In this document: positions 1-9,349 of the stretch, piece by piece
How the letters are laid out: each line of letters begins with the position of its first letter
How positions within the stretch are numbered: position 1 is the stretch's first letter
NCBI GenBank assembly: GCA_013361525.1
Contig: JABFXY010000115.1
Coordinates: 1-59,892, forward strand
Direction of reading: 5' to 3'
Origin: Polyangiaceae bacterium
GTDB lineage: Bacteria > Myxococcota_A > Polyangia > Polyangiales > Polyangiaceae
DNA length: 59,892 nt
Translations under genes and position numbers: made by a program
The notes under the pieces: model-generated
Database searches by the model: none
Told to the model about the DNA's origin: nothing
Seen by the model: the letters and a program-made list of their open reading frames with translations, nothing else

Positions 1-1169
1 GGCGGCGGGCGTTGCAGCGGAGGCGCGGCCGGCGCCGAGACCGCGGGCGTCGGTGCCAGCGGCGGTGCCGGAGGACGCACAGGCGGCGGGGGCGGCGCAG
101 CAACGGGGTTCGGTGCGGTCAAACCGAGGAGCGCAGCCGCGTCCGGCGCCGGCGCGATCTTCGTCGCGCCGCCGAAGTCCGGATCGTCGGGCGGCTCCGA
201 ATCGGAGACCATCGACGGCGGAGCCGCCGGCGGATTCGAGCCGGACACGGCGCGAGCCGCCATCGCCATGATGTGCGCCGGCAGCTCGCGCATGACGGTC
301 GCGTCTTGCTCGCCGAGCGGCGACGCCGACACTTGTTGGAGCGATGCACCGGGCCGAGGCGCGCCACCCTGGCTCGGCGGCGGAAGCGGCACGCCCGGCC
401 TCGATCGAGGCGGCGTCGCCATCCCGGGCCGCGGAGGGCCACCGGAAGAGGGCGGACCACCGGGTGCCGAGGAACGCGGATCGAACGACGGCGGAGCGAA
501 CAAACCGAGCGAATCCGGATTGCGGCTCACGCTCGACTCCTCGAACACCATTCGATCCATCGGCAGCATGGCCGTCGCGGCGGCGTCCTCTTCGGCGCCG
601 TCCTCGTCGTCGAGCGCGGTGAGGTCGCGCACGCGCGGATCGGCGAACCAATGCTCGAGCTGACCTCGCAGCTGAGCGACGCTCGAGGTGCGTCGCCCGG
701 GATCGGCGATGAGCGCATTGGCCAGGATCGCATAGAGGCCCGCAATGCCATGCGGGCCCGTGTTCCCTGCGTCGTCGACGATGCCGAAGGCGGCGAGCGG
801 AGGTAAGCCTTGGTGGACGCGTTGCTCGACCTCTTGCTTCAGCTCGCCGAAAGGTCGCGCGCCGGTGATGGACGAAAACAACGTCCCCGCGAGGCCCCAC
901 GCGTCGTCGGAGGGTGAAAGCTGCCCGTTTCGAAATCGCTCCGGCGAGTGGTACTGGACCATCTCCGCGGTGCGCCGAACGTCGGCGACGACACCACGCG
1001 AGAACGGCGCGCTCTGCTCGATGAGCACGCAAGCCGGCGAGACGTTGCCGTGCGCGACCCCGTGCAGATGGAGGGCCTCGAGGTGTTTGGCCAGCCGGAT
1101 CGCCCAGCCGACCGCATCCTTGGGAGCGAGGGGACCCCGCTTATGAATCCATTGCGCGAGCGTTTCCAA
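1..1169 (-). CDS. Kinase-like protein lacking the N-lobe and catalytic residues (partial, C-terminus off left edge)
   Basis: The frame reads as the C-lobe of a Hanks-type Ser/Thr kinase followed by a long Pro/Ala/Ser-rich linker that leaves the window. The catalytic loop reads HGNVSPACVLI where an active kinase has HRDxKPxN, so the Asp, Lys and Asn are all replaced. DFG is not recognisable and APE reads SPE, followed by PERFRNGQLSPSDDAWALAG. No Gly-rich loop or VAIK lysine is present: an in-frame TAA at 1211-1209 blocks extension and gshA ends at 1250, leaving no room for an N-lobe. No ATG precedes the kinase homology. TTG at 1169 is chosen because GAAGG lies 8 bases upstream. It is probably a pseudokinase or scaffold, or else a truncated gene. 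Kinase ancestry is fairly certain; function is unknown. Confidence 0.6.
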   Translation of the reverse strand, partial: METLAQWIHKRGPLAPKDAVGWAIRLAKHLEALHLHGVAHGNVSPACVLIEQSAPFSRGVVADVRRTAEMVQYHSPERFRNGQLSPSDDAWGLAGTLFSSITGARPFGELKQEVEQRVHQGLPPLAAFGIVDDAGNTGPHGIAGLYAILANALIADPGRRTSSVAQLRGQLEHWFADPRVRDLTALDDEDGAEEDAAATAMLPMDRMVFEESSVSRNPDSLGLFAPPSFDPRSSAPGGPPSSGGPPRPGMATPPRSRPGVPLPPPSQGGAPRPGASLQQVSASPLGEQDATVMRELPAHIMAMAARAVSGSNPPAAPPSMVSDSEPPDDPDFGGATKIAPAPDAAALLGLTAPNPVAAPPPPPVRPPAPPLAPTPAVSAPAAPPLQRPP

Positions 1170-1249
1170 ACCGAGGAGCCTTCTGGACCCGTGAGAGTTT
1201 ATCGAAGCTTACCGTCTCACGTCCTAACAAACAGGATCCATCGGAAAGG

Positions 1250-2671
1250 TCAAAGCCGGCAAATCCGGAGCGAGGCGGCAGCGACGGCTTCCTCGATGGA
1301 AGCACCGCCGGCCGTCCCCGTCGCACCCGAAGAACGCTGACTTTGCTCAACGTGATCCAGCAGATCGTCTGCTGGACAACGCATCTCTGCCGCGAGGCGT
1401 TCGACCGGCTCGAGGTACGTCGCCTCGTCGCGTCCGTTTTCGACTTTGCCGCGACGCTGGAGCGCGCTCTTCGCGATCGCAACCGCTCGCTGCATGACCT
1501 CGCCCGCGGGACGGCCTCGAAACTGGGCGCGCGGACCGTCGATCACGACACGCGATCGCAGCTCTTGCAGCTCGTCGAACCGGAAGCTCTCCGTCAGCGC
1601 CTCGGCCTCGCCGAGCGCCTTTTCGTCGTAGAGGAGGCCCGTGAACAGCGCGGCCGGCCCGACGACGAGGTGCTTCGGCAACGAGTCGCCGCCGCGAACC
1701 TCGATCGTGCGCTTCAACCGAACCTCGGGGAACAGCGTGTTGAGGTGCGTAACCCAGTCGATCATCGTCGCGCGGTGCGACCCGAAGCCATGCCTCATGA
1801 AGCTTCGGAACGACTGACCCGTGTTCTCGACCACCTCGTCGCCGCGAATCACGACGAACATCGGCGCATCGAGCGCCCACTCGACGTAGTCGGTGAACCG
1901 CGCTTTCGGCGCGAGCATCGGCTCGAGCAAACCTTGCCGATCGGGATCGACGCTGAGCCACACCTTCGCGCGGAATGAGCGCCCGCCGAAGGGTTTGCCT
2001 TCGTAGAAAGGTGAGTTCGCGAAGAGCGCCGTGAAGAACGGCGCGAGCTTCAACCCGACGCGCACCGAGCGCATCGCGTGCTCTTCGGACGAGTAATCGA
2101 AGTTCGCCTGCACGGTCGCCGTGCGCCTCATCATGTCGAGGCCGTGATCACCGCGGGTCGGAAGATACCTTCGCATCACGCCGTAGCGAGGCTTCGGCAC
2201 CCAGGACAGATCCGCTTGGCGCGCGAACGGGTGAAAGCCGATACCGAGCCACGCGATGCGCTCGCCCCCTTCGGGCGCGAGCGCTTTGCCGACCGCTTCG
2301 AGCTCGAGCCGATGAGCCTCGAACTCCGCCGCGATGGCATGCAAATCCTGAAGCGGTGCACCGGAGAGCTCGAACTGCGCGCCCGGCTCCAGCGTGACCG
2401 AAGCGTGATTCTTCTCGAGCGCGAGGAGCGGCCCACCGTCCTCCACGAGCGCCCACCCGTGGGACCGAGCGAGCTCTCGCATCACGCGCACGACGCCGTG
2501 ATCCCCGTCGTATGCGAGCGGCGTCAGCGATCGCTCGAGCACGCCGATCTTTTCGGCCTCCGCCCCCACGCGAAAGGCCGACGCGGGCTTGCAGGCCTCG
2601 TGAAACGGCGCGAGCAAGTCGTCCATCGAGCGGATCGGCTCGCGATCCCGTTCACTTAGGGGGGGTGCCAT
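1250..2671 (-). CDS. gshA: Glutamate-cysteine ligase (GCS2/plant-type), 473 aa
   Basis: Catalyses the ATP-dependent joining of glutamate and cysteine, the first step of glutathione synthesis in the cytoplasm. The length matches the GCS2-type ligases of proteobacteria and plants. Visible family features are the N-terminal RVGAEAEKIGVL segment, VTLEPGAQFELSGAP near residue 95, WLGIGFHPFA, the MRRTATVQANFDY segment and TIEVRGGDSLP. The ATG at 2671 sits after a short divergent region shared with the PEGA-domain gene. No gshB is visible in the window. The C-terminus ends about 80 bp before the kinase-like frame on the same strand. Assignment is confident. Confidence 0.92.
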   Translation of the reverse strand: MAPPLSERDREPIRSMDDLLAPFHEACKPASAFRVGAEAEKIGVLERSLTPLAYDGDHGVVRVMRELARSHGWALVEDGGPLLALEKNHASVTLEPGAQFELSGAPLQDLHAIAAEFEAHRLELEAVGKALAPEGGERIAWLGIGFHPFARQADLSWVPKPRYGVMRRYLPTRGDHGLDMMRRTATVQANFDYSSEEHAMRSVRVGLKLAPFFTALFANSPFYEGKPFGGRSFRAKVWLSVDPDRQGLLEPMLAPKARFTDYVEWALDAPMFVVIRGDEVVENTGQSFRSFMRHGFGSHRATMIDWVTHLNTLFPEVRLKRTIEVRGGDSLPKHLVVGPAALFTGLLYDEKALGEAEALTESFRFDELQELRSRVVIDGPRAQFRGRPAGEVMQRAVAIAKSALQRRGKVENGRDEATYLEPVERLAAEMRCPADDLLDHVEQSQRSSGATGTAGGASIEEAVAAASLRICRL

Positions 2672-2825
2672 GCGGGTTCGCTGCTTATAAGCCGCAACGA
2701 GCCGGATGCAACGTGAGGTTTCATTGTCGTCGGCGTCGTCGCCGCGGCACGCGGCAAGTGCGTGTGCTCACGTTCCTCGAGCTCGGCCGGGAAGCGCGCG
2801 CTCCGTTGGTGTAAAGCGTCGGGCC

Positions 2826-3833
2826 GTGACGACTCGATCGTTCGTGATGCTGTTGTGCGCGGCGATCGCCGCGCTGCCTGCCGCGTCGGCGCGCGCGCAA
2901 GCGGGCGCGGATCCCGCACCGGTGCCGCCAGGTGAACAGACCGTTGTCCCGCCGGCGACACCGCCGACGGATCCCACCGGCGCTCCTGCACCGGAGGTGA
3001 ACGATCGCGCTGCGTACGACAATGCTTCGCGCGAATACCAAGCGCACCCCGACACCGATTCGGCCGAAGCGCTCGCCGTCGCCGCATCGAAGATCGGCGC
3101 ACACCGCGAAGCCGCGGAGCACTTCGCCATCGCCCTTTCGCTGAAGCCCGGCATGGACGCTTCTCGCCGCGCGCGTCTTCAGACGCTGCTCAAGGCGGAG
3201 AAGGCGCACGTCGCGACCGTCCTCGTGAAACTCTCGACGGACGCCAAAGCATCGATCCTCGTCGACGGCATCGACGTCGGGACCTATCCGCTGAAGCTGC
3301 CGCTCTACCTCGATCCCGGTGAGCACACGTTCGCCGTCGTCGCAGAGGAAAAGCGCTTCGTTTCGGTGCGCGTGGGAGTCCCCGCCGACAAGTCGGTGAC
3401 GGTGACGATGCACGAAGCACCGGCGGACGCGAAGGTCGCATCGTCGGAGAAACCGATCTGGCCCGCGGTGGTGCTGGGCTCGCTCGGCGGCGCAGCGCTC
3501 GCCGTCGGCATCGGGACGGTGGCCGCATCGTTCTCACGCGAGTCCGAGGCGGAGGAGCTCGGCGCAGAGATCGGGACGTGCGACCTCGTGGCGTTGAGCC
3601 CAGCGTGCCTGGAGCTCTCCTCGGTCGTGAGCGAACGAAACACACTGCGGAACGCCTCGACGATCGCCTTCATTTCGAGCGGCGTGTTTGCAGCCGCCAC
3701 GATCGGCTACCTGTTCATTCCGCAGGCGAAAGAGACGCCCGCGCAAGGCGCTCCCCCTGCTGCGGTCGAATGGATGGTTGCGCCTGCCGTCGCCTCGGAC
3801 CACGTTGGCGTCGTCGTGTTCGGAGCGTTCTGA
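2826..3833 (+). CDS. Exported PEGA-like domain protein with membrane segments, 335 aa
   Basis: Starts at a GTG and has a clear signal peptide (VTTRSFVMLLCAAIAALP...ARAQA). A Pro/Thr-rich linker follows, then a helical TPR-like stretch (residues about 60-130) and a PEGA-like beta domain around ILVDGIDVGTYPLKLPLYLDPG. Near the C-terminus are two hydrophobic segments, AVVLGSLGGAALAVGIGTVAA and TIAFISSGVFAAATIGYLF. This layout is common in myxobacterial envelope proteins, but no precise role is known. The downstream lipoprotein start overlaps its stop (TGATG), so the genes are probably co-translated. The upstream in-frame extension to 2706 lacks protein-like composition and was excluded. Confidence 0.75.
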   Translation: MTTRSFVMLLCAAIAALPAASARAQAGADPAPVPPGEQTVVPPATPPTDPTGAPAPEVNDRAAYDNASREYQAHPDTDSAEALAVAASKIGAHREAAEHFAIALSLKPGMDASRRARLQTLLKAEKAHVATVLVKLSTDAKASILVDGIDVGTYPLKLPLYLDPGEHTFAVVAEEKRFVSVRVGVPADKSVTVTMHEAPADAKVASSEKPIWPAVVLGSLGGAALAVGIGTVAASFSRESEAEELGAEIGTCDLVALSPACLELSSVVSERNTLRNASTIAFISSGVFAAATIGYLFIPQAKETPAQGAPPAAVEWMVAPAVASDHVGVVVFGAF

Positions 3834-4090
3834 TGCTGCGACTCTCGATCGTGACGCTGGGTCTCTTGCTCGCATCCTGCGCAAACCAAACCCTCTGCGA
3901 ATACACCACGTGCATCGAAGGCACGGCCGGTGGAGCGCAGGGCGGCGGAGATCAGGGCGGCGATGCACCTCAAGGCGGAGGAGGAGCCAGCGCGGAGGGC
4001 GGCGGCGGTGATTCGGCAGGTGGAGCCGACGCGGGCGGCGCCGATGCAGCCGGCGGAAGCGCTTCGGGCGGCAGCGGAGGCGGCACGTGA
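3833..4090 (+). CDS. Small Gly/Ala-rich lipoprotein, 85 aa
   Basis: MLRLSIVTLGLLLASC is a lipoprotein signal with lipobox LASC. The mature part begins NQTLCEYTTCIEG (two cysteines) and then is almost entirely Gly/Ala/Asp/Ser repeats such as GGADAGG. The start codon overlaps the stop of the PEGA gene, and its own stop overlaps the GTG of nudC (GTGA), placing it in a three-gene coupled unit. Low-complexity lipoproteins of this sort are frequent in myxobacteria and are probably surface spacers. Function is unknown. Confidence 0.72.
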   Translation: MLRLSIVTLGLLLASCANQTLCEYTTCIEGTAGGAQGGGDQGGDAPQGGGGASAEGGGGDSAGGADAGGADAAGGSASGGSGGGT

Positions 4091-4920
4091 CCTATTTCCT
4101 GCATGCACCGATCGACGGCTTTCGCATGGCACTTTCGCTGCCTGCGGGTGAGCCGCGCTTGTTCGCCTTTCACAAAGGCAACCTCGTCCTCGACGCCTCG
4201 GGGAACGTCCCGACGCGCACCGAAGCGGAAGCTGCCGGCCTCGAGATCGACGGCATGGCTCCGCTCGGCACGCTCGAAGGCCGGCCTTGTGTCGTCGCGT
4301 ATCTGACGCCGACGCGCGCGCTGCCGGACGGCTGGTCGGCGAAGTCGTTGCGGTTCCTCTTCGGAGCGCTCGACGTCGGCGTGCTCAGCGTCGCCGCCGT
4401 CGGGTCGCAGGTCGCGCACTTCATGTCGACGAACAAGCGGTGCGGCACGTGCGGCGAGCCAACCGTCGCCAGCGAAAAAGAGCGGTCGGTCCGCTGCGCC
4501 ACGTGCGAGCGCGACATCTACCCGGCGGTCTCTCCGTGCGTGATCGTCCTTATCCACGACGGGCCGCGCATTCTTCTTACGAGGCAGCCTCGGTTTCCGC
4601 GCGGGCTGTACGGCCTCGTCGCGGGCTTCGTCGAGGCGGGTGAGTCGCTCGAGACGTGCGCGCGCCGCGAGATCGCCGAGGAGGTCGGCATCGAGATCGC
4701 CGATCTCGAATATGTCGCGTCGCAACCCTGGCCGTTTCCCTCGCAGCTGATGGTCGGGATGACCGCGCGCTACGCCTCCGGCGAAATCGTCGTCGATACG
4801 ACCGAGCTCGAAGACGCCCGATGGTTCGACGTCGGCGCGCTGCCGATGATTCCGCCTCCGTTCAGCATCGCGCGCCACCTCATCGATCGCTTCATGGCGA
4901 GCTACAACGAGCGCAAATAA
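4087..4920 (+). CDS. nudC: NAD+ diphosphatase, Nudix family with zinc ribbon, 277 aa
   Basis: Hydrolyses NAD(H) to NMN(H) and AMP; NudC enzymes also remove NAD caps from RNA. The zinc ribbon is CGTCGEP...CATC near residues 119-140. The Nudix box is GFVEAGESLETCARREIAEEVG at about residues 179-200, with the REIAEE metal-binding core. The NudC-specific signature SQPWPFPSQLMVG follows. The GTG start overlaps the previous lipoprotein stop. The 3' end overlaps by 19 bp the 3' end of the convergent cytochrome lipoprotein gene. Coupling to two envelope genes is unusual but is visible in the sequence. Confidence 0.93.
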   Translation: MTYFLHAPIDGFRMALSLPAGEPRLFAFHKGNLVLDASGNVPTRTEAEAAGLEIDGMAPLGTLEGRPCVVAYLTPTRALPDGWSAKSLRFLFGALDVGVLSVAAVGSQVAHFMSTNKRCGTCGEPTVASEKERSVRCATCERDIYPAVSPCVIVLIHDGPRILLTRQPRFPRGLYGLVAGFVEAGESLETCARREIAEEVGIEIADLEYVASQPWPFPSQLMVGMTARYASGEIVVDTTELEDARWFDVGALPMIPPPFSIARHLIDRFMASYNERK

Positions 4921-6974
4921 GCGACGAGCGCCTCGCGTTGCGCGGCATCGAGCGGCGGCGGCTCTTTGCCGCTGTCGGCGTGCGGCGTGAGGAGCAGCGA
5001 GTCGAGGGTGTCGAACCGCCCGTCATGGAAGTACGGCGACCGCCCGGCGACGCCGAAGAGCGACGGCGTGTCGAACGTGGCGCGCCGATCGTTGCCCGTT
5101 CGCGAGCCGATGTCGTGAACCTTGCCGTCGCTCGCGCCGCCTACGTGGCAGCTCGCGCAGCCGGCCGCGGGGGAGGCGAACACCGTCTTGCCCTTGGCGA
5201 TCAGCGTAGCGTCCGTCGACGGTGCCGCGACCTGCGGCGGCTTCAGCGAATCGACGTAGGTCAGGAGCGACTCGAGCTGCACGTTGCGCAGGCCTTGCCC
5301 GTGGAGGCGCCGAAACTCGAGCTGAAGGAAGCTCGCGATGTCCTTGCGCTCGCCGTCCCAGCCGTAGGGCGCCGTCTCGCCGAGTGCGTTCACGAGCGAG
5401 CGTGTTCGCCGCGGCCCGTCCGGCGATGCCCAGACCAGCCCGTCTTCGCGCCCGTCGACGTGGCACGACGCGCACGCGACGTTGCTCGACGAGATGCGCG
5501 CGTCTCCCGTGGAATGAAAGATCTGCCGGCCGAGCAGCATCGAGAGCGTCATCGGCGTCTTCAGCGGGCTCAGCGTGATGCGCTGCTCTTTCGGATCGGA
5601 CGGCGACGCCATCTTGTCGATCTCCGCGAGATCCAAGATCTGCAGCACACGCTCGAATTGAGAGAACACGACCGCGCGCCGACGCGCAGAATCGAGCGCC
5701 ACGCCCGTCGGACCTGCAGGCACGTTCCAGCGAATGCGCTCGACCTCGCTGGGCTCGGCGCTCGCTGCGTCGTACGCGATGACCGCATCGACGCCGAGGC
5801 ACGCGACCAGCAGCGTGGAGCTCGCGTCGTCGATGACTGCGTCACGCGGAAGCAAACACGGGACGAAGCCGCTCTCCACGCCGAAGGCGAAGCGCCGATC
5901 TTCGCCGAGCGACATCAGCCCCGCCGTCCCGAGCTTCGAGGACGCGCTCGCGATTTCGCCTTTGGCCATGTCGACGACCTCGACCATCCCGATGGCGAAG
6001 TTGTTTTCGGGGCCGTACCCGTTCACGCGCGCGGTTTTGCTCCCCGGATCCACGAGGGTCTGCGGAAGCAACAGCCGCCCGGCGGGCTTGCGCGTCTTGG
6101 CCATGGTGAAGCCCTGCGATGCGATCCGGACGAAGTTCTCCCCGGGGATTTCGTCCGGCGGTTTCGCGACGGCGTTCTCGAGCTTGTTCACGAGCGCGAC
6201 CGGGCCACCGTCCATGTCGTCCGGGAGCGCACCGAAGGCATCGTTCTTGGTGATGAGCTTGATGACTTTGTCGACCTTGTGCTCCGGCAGCGAAAGCACC
6301 GTCAGCCGGCCGCCGATTGCGTGCGAGACGAACGCCTTCTTCCCGTCGTCGGAGATGGTGATTGTCCTCGGCTCGCGCTCGACCTCGATCGCCGCCTTGC
6401 GCGCCATGTCCTTCGCGCCGAAGACCTCGATGCTGCGACCCCACCCGGACGACACGAGGACTTCGTCGCCGGCGAGCGCAATCCCGATCGGCTCCGTCTT
6501 CGTCGACACGGAGCAGCCGAGAGAGAAGCTACCGTCCTGCTTCGCGTGGAGCACCGCGAGCTGATTCGAGCTCTTCAACGTCACGAGCAAGCGCCCGTCG
6601 GGAAGGAGCACGAGCTGCCCCGGCTCGGCGCCGAGATCGACCGACGCGATCTGCTTCTTTCCGTCCACGTCGACGACGATCACCGCGTGCGCGTCCGCGT
6701 CCGCCACGAACGCGAGCGTCTTGCCCTTGAGCGGCCCCTGCTTCGCGCGACCGAGCGCGATGGAGGAAGAGCGCCCCTCGGGATCGAGCGGGGTGAGCAG
6801 CGACTCGGTGCGGGCCTCGCAGGTCTTCGGCCCGTCGGGACCGTGCGCATTCAGATCGGCGCCGCCGCACCCCCCGAAGGCAAAGGCCGCCGCGAACCAG
6901 CCGGCCAGCACCGTCGGAAGCACGAGCCTTCGCGCGGCTGAACGTTTCCGAGACAAATCAACCCCTTTTACCAT
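4902..6974 (-). CDS. Beta-propeller/di-haem cytochrome c lipoprotein, 690 aa
   Basis: The N-terminus has a basic hydrophobic leader ending at GGCGG, which would anchor a lipoprotein. Residues about 60-440 form repeated short beta units of YVTN/NHL type (for example LPDGRLLVTL and ADAHAVIVVDVDGKK). The C-terminal third has two CxxCH haem-c sites, CASCHVDGREDG and CASCHVGGASDG, in a cytochrome c peroxidase/MauG-like arrangement with SLFGVAGRSPYFHDGR. It is probably a periplasmic or surface redox protein; the substrate is unknown. The protein from 44667-46475 has the same architecture and similar haem-domain motifs. The ATG at 6974 gives a full leader. Confidence 0.82.
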   Translation of the reverse strand: MVKGVDLSRKRSAARRLVLPTVLAGWFAAAFAFGGCGGADLNAHGPDGPKTCEARTESLLTPLDPEGRSSSIALGRAKQGPLKGKTLAFVADADAHAVIVVDVDGKKQIASVDLGAEPGQLVLLPDGRLLVTLKSSNQLAVLHAKQDGSFSLGCSVSTKTEPIGIALAGDEVLVSSGWGRSIEVFGAKDMARKAAIEVEREPRTITISDDGKKAFVSHAIGGRLTVLSLPEHKVDKVIKLITKNDAFGALPDDMDGGPVALVNKLENAVAKPPDEIPGENFVRIASQGFTMAKTRKPAGRLLLPQTLVDPGSKTARVNGYGPENNFAIGMVEVVDMAKGEIASASSKLGTAGLMSLGEDRRFAFGVESGFVPCLLPRDAVIDDASSTLLVACLGVDAVIAYDAASAEPSEVERIRWNVPAGPTGVALDSARRRAVVFSQFERVLQILDLAEIDKMASPSDPKEQRITLSPLKTPMTLSMLLGRQIFHSTGDARISSSNVACASCHVDGREDGLVWASPDGPRRTRSLVNALGETAPYGWDGERKDIASFLQLEFRRLHGQGLRNVQLESLLTYVDSLKPPQVAAPSTDATLIAKGKTVFASPAAGCASCHVGGASDGKVHDIGSRTGNDRRATFDTPSLFGVAGRSPYFHDGRFDTLDSLLLTPHADSGKEPPPLDAAQREALVAYLRSL

Positions 6975-7037
6975 CGCTCCCTCACGCTACCTTGCTCCCA
7001 CGCGGGCCGACACTCGTACGCCAAAGCACCCCCGACC

Positions 7038-7913
7038 ATGCCGAACCTTCACCTCGTCGATGCACCCTATGAGCTCTTTCGAGCCTGGTTCGGGGCCCCC
7101 CCGAAGCGCTCCCCGGACGGACGGGAGGTCGGCGCCTCGAGAGGCGTCGCCTATACGCTCGCCTACTTGCTCCGCGAGGAGGGCGCGACCCACGTCGGTT
7201 GCGCGACGGACCATGTCGTCCGTTCGTTCCGGAACGATTTGTACCCCGGCTACAAAACCGAAGCCGGCGTCCCCGAAGAGCTCCTCGCGCAATTCCCGCT
7301 CGTCGAAGACTTGATGCGGGCCATGGGCTTCGTCGTGTGGCCGATGGTCGAGTTCGAAGCCGACGACGCGCTCGCGGCCGCGGCGGCCAAGCTCTCGGAC
7401 CAAGTGGACAAGGTCTTCGTCTGCACCGTCGACAAGGACCTCGCCCAATCGGTGCGTGGCGACCAAATCGTGCTCGTGGATCGGCGGCGCAAGATCACGC
7501 TGGATCAAGCCGGGGTCGTCGAGAAGTTCGGGGTCGAACCGGTGGCGATCCCGGATTTCCTCGCGCTCGTCGGCGACACCGCCGACGGCTACCCGGGCAT
7601 CCCCGGCTTCGGAAAGAAGACGGCCGCCGCCGTGTTGCGAGCATTCGGCTCGATCGAAGCCGTTCCGCCCGAGGCCACGAAGTGGCCGCGTGACATTCGT
7701 GGAACCACCACGCTCGCAGCGACGCTGCACGAGCACCGCGAGGCGGCGCTGTTGTTCAAGAAGCTCGCGACCCTGCGTCTCGACACACCCATTCACGAGT
7801 CCCTGGCCGATCTCGAGTGGCGCGGCCCGCGGCCCGAGCTCTACGACATGGCGACGGCGCTCGGGTTCCCGGATCTCTTGGACCGCTTGCCCAAGCCGCG
7901 AAACCCCCGATGA
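7038..7913 (+). CDS. 5'-3' exonuclease (FEN/Pol I N-terminal domain type), 291 aa
   Basis: A stand-alone PIN/FEN-like nuclease that would remove 5' flaps or RNA primers. Acidic metal-binding positions are visible in LVDAPYE near the start, FEADDALAA near residue 110 and CTVDKDLAQ near residue 135. The helix-hairpin-helix DNA-binding region is LVGDTADGYPGIPGFGKKTAA. The length fits single-domain bacterial exonucleases rather than full DNA polymerase I. The stop overlaps the ATG of the next gene (ATGA), so the two are probably co-translated. Confidence 0.9.
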   Translation: MPNLHLVDAPYELFRAWFGAPPKRSPDGREVGASRGVAYTLAYLLREEGATHVGCATDHVVRSFRNDLYPGYKTEAGVPEELLAQFPLVEDLMRAMGFVVWPMVEFEADDALAAAAAKLSDQVDKVFVCTVDKDLAQSVRGDQIVLVDRRRKITLDQAGVVEKFGVEPVAIPDFLALVGDTADGYPGIPGFGKKTAAAVLRAFGSIEAVPPEATKWPRDIRGTTTLAATLHEHREAALLFKKLATLRLDTPIHESLADLEWRGPRPELYDMATALGFPDLLDRLPKPRNPR

Positions 7914-9349
7914 CGTCGCCGCCCGCTCGCCCCAGGCTCCGCTCGCACGTGCTCGCGCGCCGTCACCTCGCGAACGGGCGCGAGCTCGTCGTCCTCTACG
8001 ACAGCGAGCGTCTGCGAAACCACCGCGCGAGCGAGCGAACGTGGCTCGTCTTGAACGGGATGGACGGCACGCGAGACGTCGACGGCCTCGTCGCTTTCGC
8101 CACGTCGCACGGGGCGACCGTCGGCGCCGAAGAGGTGCGGGATCTGGTGCAAGATCTCGCGAACGAAGAGATGATCGCCGACGGCATCGATCTGTCGCCG
8201 GAGCGCCCCTCGGTCGCTCCGCCGTCGGCCGACGACGCTCCGCGCGCGGTGCTCGCCCTGCCCGACTTCGCGCTTGATTGCGATGGCCAGGGCACGTGCT
8301 GCCGCTTCTATCCGTCCATCGCGTTCTCGGCCTTGGACGCGGCGCGCGCTCGCGCCGCGCGACCCGAGGTGCTCGAAGGAGGCAACGATGCCGCACGCGT
8401 CTTTCTGCCTCTGTTCGGCCGCGATCCACGCGCGCACGCCGTATCGCTCGTCGACGGCCGCTGTGCGTACCTCGCGAGCGACCTCGGCTGCACGATCCAC
8501 AGCGTGGCCGGCGCGGGCCAAAAGCCACTCGGCTGTCGCACGTATCCGGCGCGGTTCGTCGACGACGGCGAGCACGTGCGTGTCTCTCCTTGGCCCGAAT
8601 GCCGATGCGTTTTGCAGAGCGGCGCGCTCGGGTCGACGTCGCAAGGCGAGCCGCTCGTTTCGCCGTCGGTGACGTCGACGCGCGAGCTCGATCCTGCGTT
8701 TCACGTCGAGCGCCTTCCGCCGACCATCGCCGTCGCCCCCGGCAAGACAGCGGAGCGCGCCGAGCTCGCGGCTTGGTCGCGCGCCGTATTCGACGCTCCG
8801 GTCAAAGACGCCATCGCGTCGCTGGTCGCGCTCGCCGAATCGCTCGAGGCACACGGGCTCGACGTCGACGCCAGCAGGGCCTCGCTCATCGACCCACCGA
8901 GTCCCGACGCCGGTGTCTTCGCCGCGGCGGCGGCCGCCTTCATGCCGCGGATCGCACGCCTCGCCGCGGAGGATTGGCGCGCGCCGAACGACATGGTCCG
9001 GATGACCGCGACCGCGCTCGAGAGCGCGTGTCTGCTGCTCGAGTCCCTCGCGCTGGACCTTTTGGCTTCACCCCCGGCGCACGCAGAAGCCGAGCGGTTC
9101 TACGTGAAGGATCTCTTGTTCGGCCACCACGCGGTGCACCGACAGGGACTCCATCCGATGAGTGTTCTGCTCTTCGATCGAGCGTTCCGCGTCGTTCTCG
9201 GTCGCGCGCTCGGCATCGTCGCGAACGTAGCGGACCTGCACGACCCGGCCTTCCAGATGCCGCTCGCGCTCGTCGACGCGACGATGCGCGGCTACGGCGT
9301 GAACGCCTACGTGCAGGACTTGGCGCTCAGCCCCGCGCAGGCACGTTGA
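7910..9349 (+). CDS. YkgJ-family cysteine-cluster protein, 479 aa
   Basis: The middle region contains the YkgJ/UPF0153-type cysteine cluster, beginning DCDGQGTCCRFYPS near residue 123 and continuing through CAYLASDLGCTIH, LGCRTYPARF and WPECRC. These cysteines are thought to bind a metal ion or Fe-S centre. Ahead of it, residues 1-110 look like a small PqqD-like domain (LNGMDGTRDVDGLVAF). The C-terminal 200 residues are helical with no recognised motif. The ATG at 7910 overlaps the exonuclease stop. Biochemical function is unknown. Confidence 0.75.
   Translation: MTSPPARPRLRSHVLARRHLANGRELVVLYDSERLRNHRASERTWLVLNGMDGTRDVDGLVAFATSHGATVGAEEVRDLVQDLANEEMIADGIDLSPERPSVAPPSADDAPRAVLALPDFALDCDGQGTCCRFYPSIAFSALDAARARAARPEVLEGGNDAARVFLPLFGRDPRAHAVSLVDGRCAYLASDLGCTIHSVAGAGQKPLGCRTYPARFVDDGEHVRVSPWPECRCVLQSGALGSTSQGEPLVSPSVTSTRELDPAFHVERLPPTIAVAPGKTAERAELAAWSRAVFDAPVKDAIASLVALAESLEAHGLDVDASRASLIDPPSPDAGVFAAAAAAFMPRIARLAAEDWRAPNDMVRMTATALESACLLLESLALDLLASPPAHAEAERFYVKDLLFGHHAVHRQGLHPMSVLLFDRAFRVVLGRALGIVANVADLHDPAFQMPLALVDATMRGYGVNAYVQDLALSPAQAR

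Noticed and set aside
4656..6941. Plus-strand open frame of 761 residues
   Set aside because: Antisense to the cytochrome lipoprotein and overlapping the end of nudC in another frame; Arg/Ala-rich without family features.
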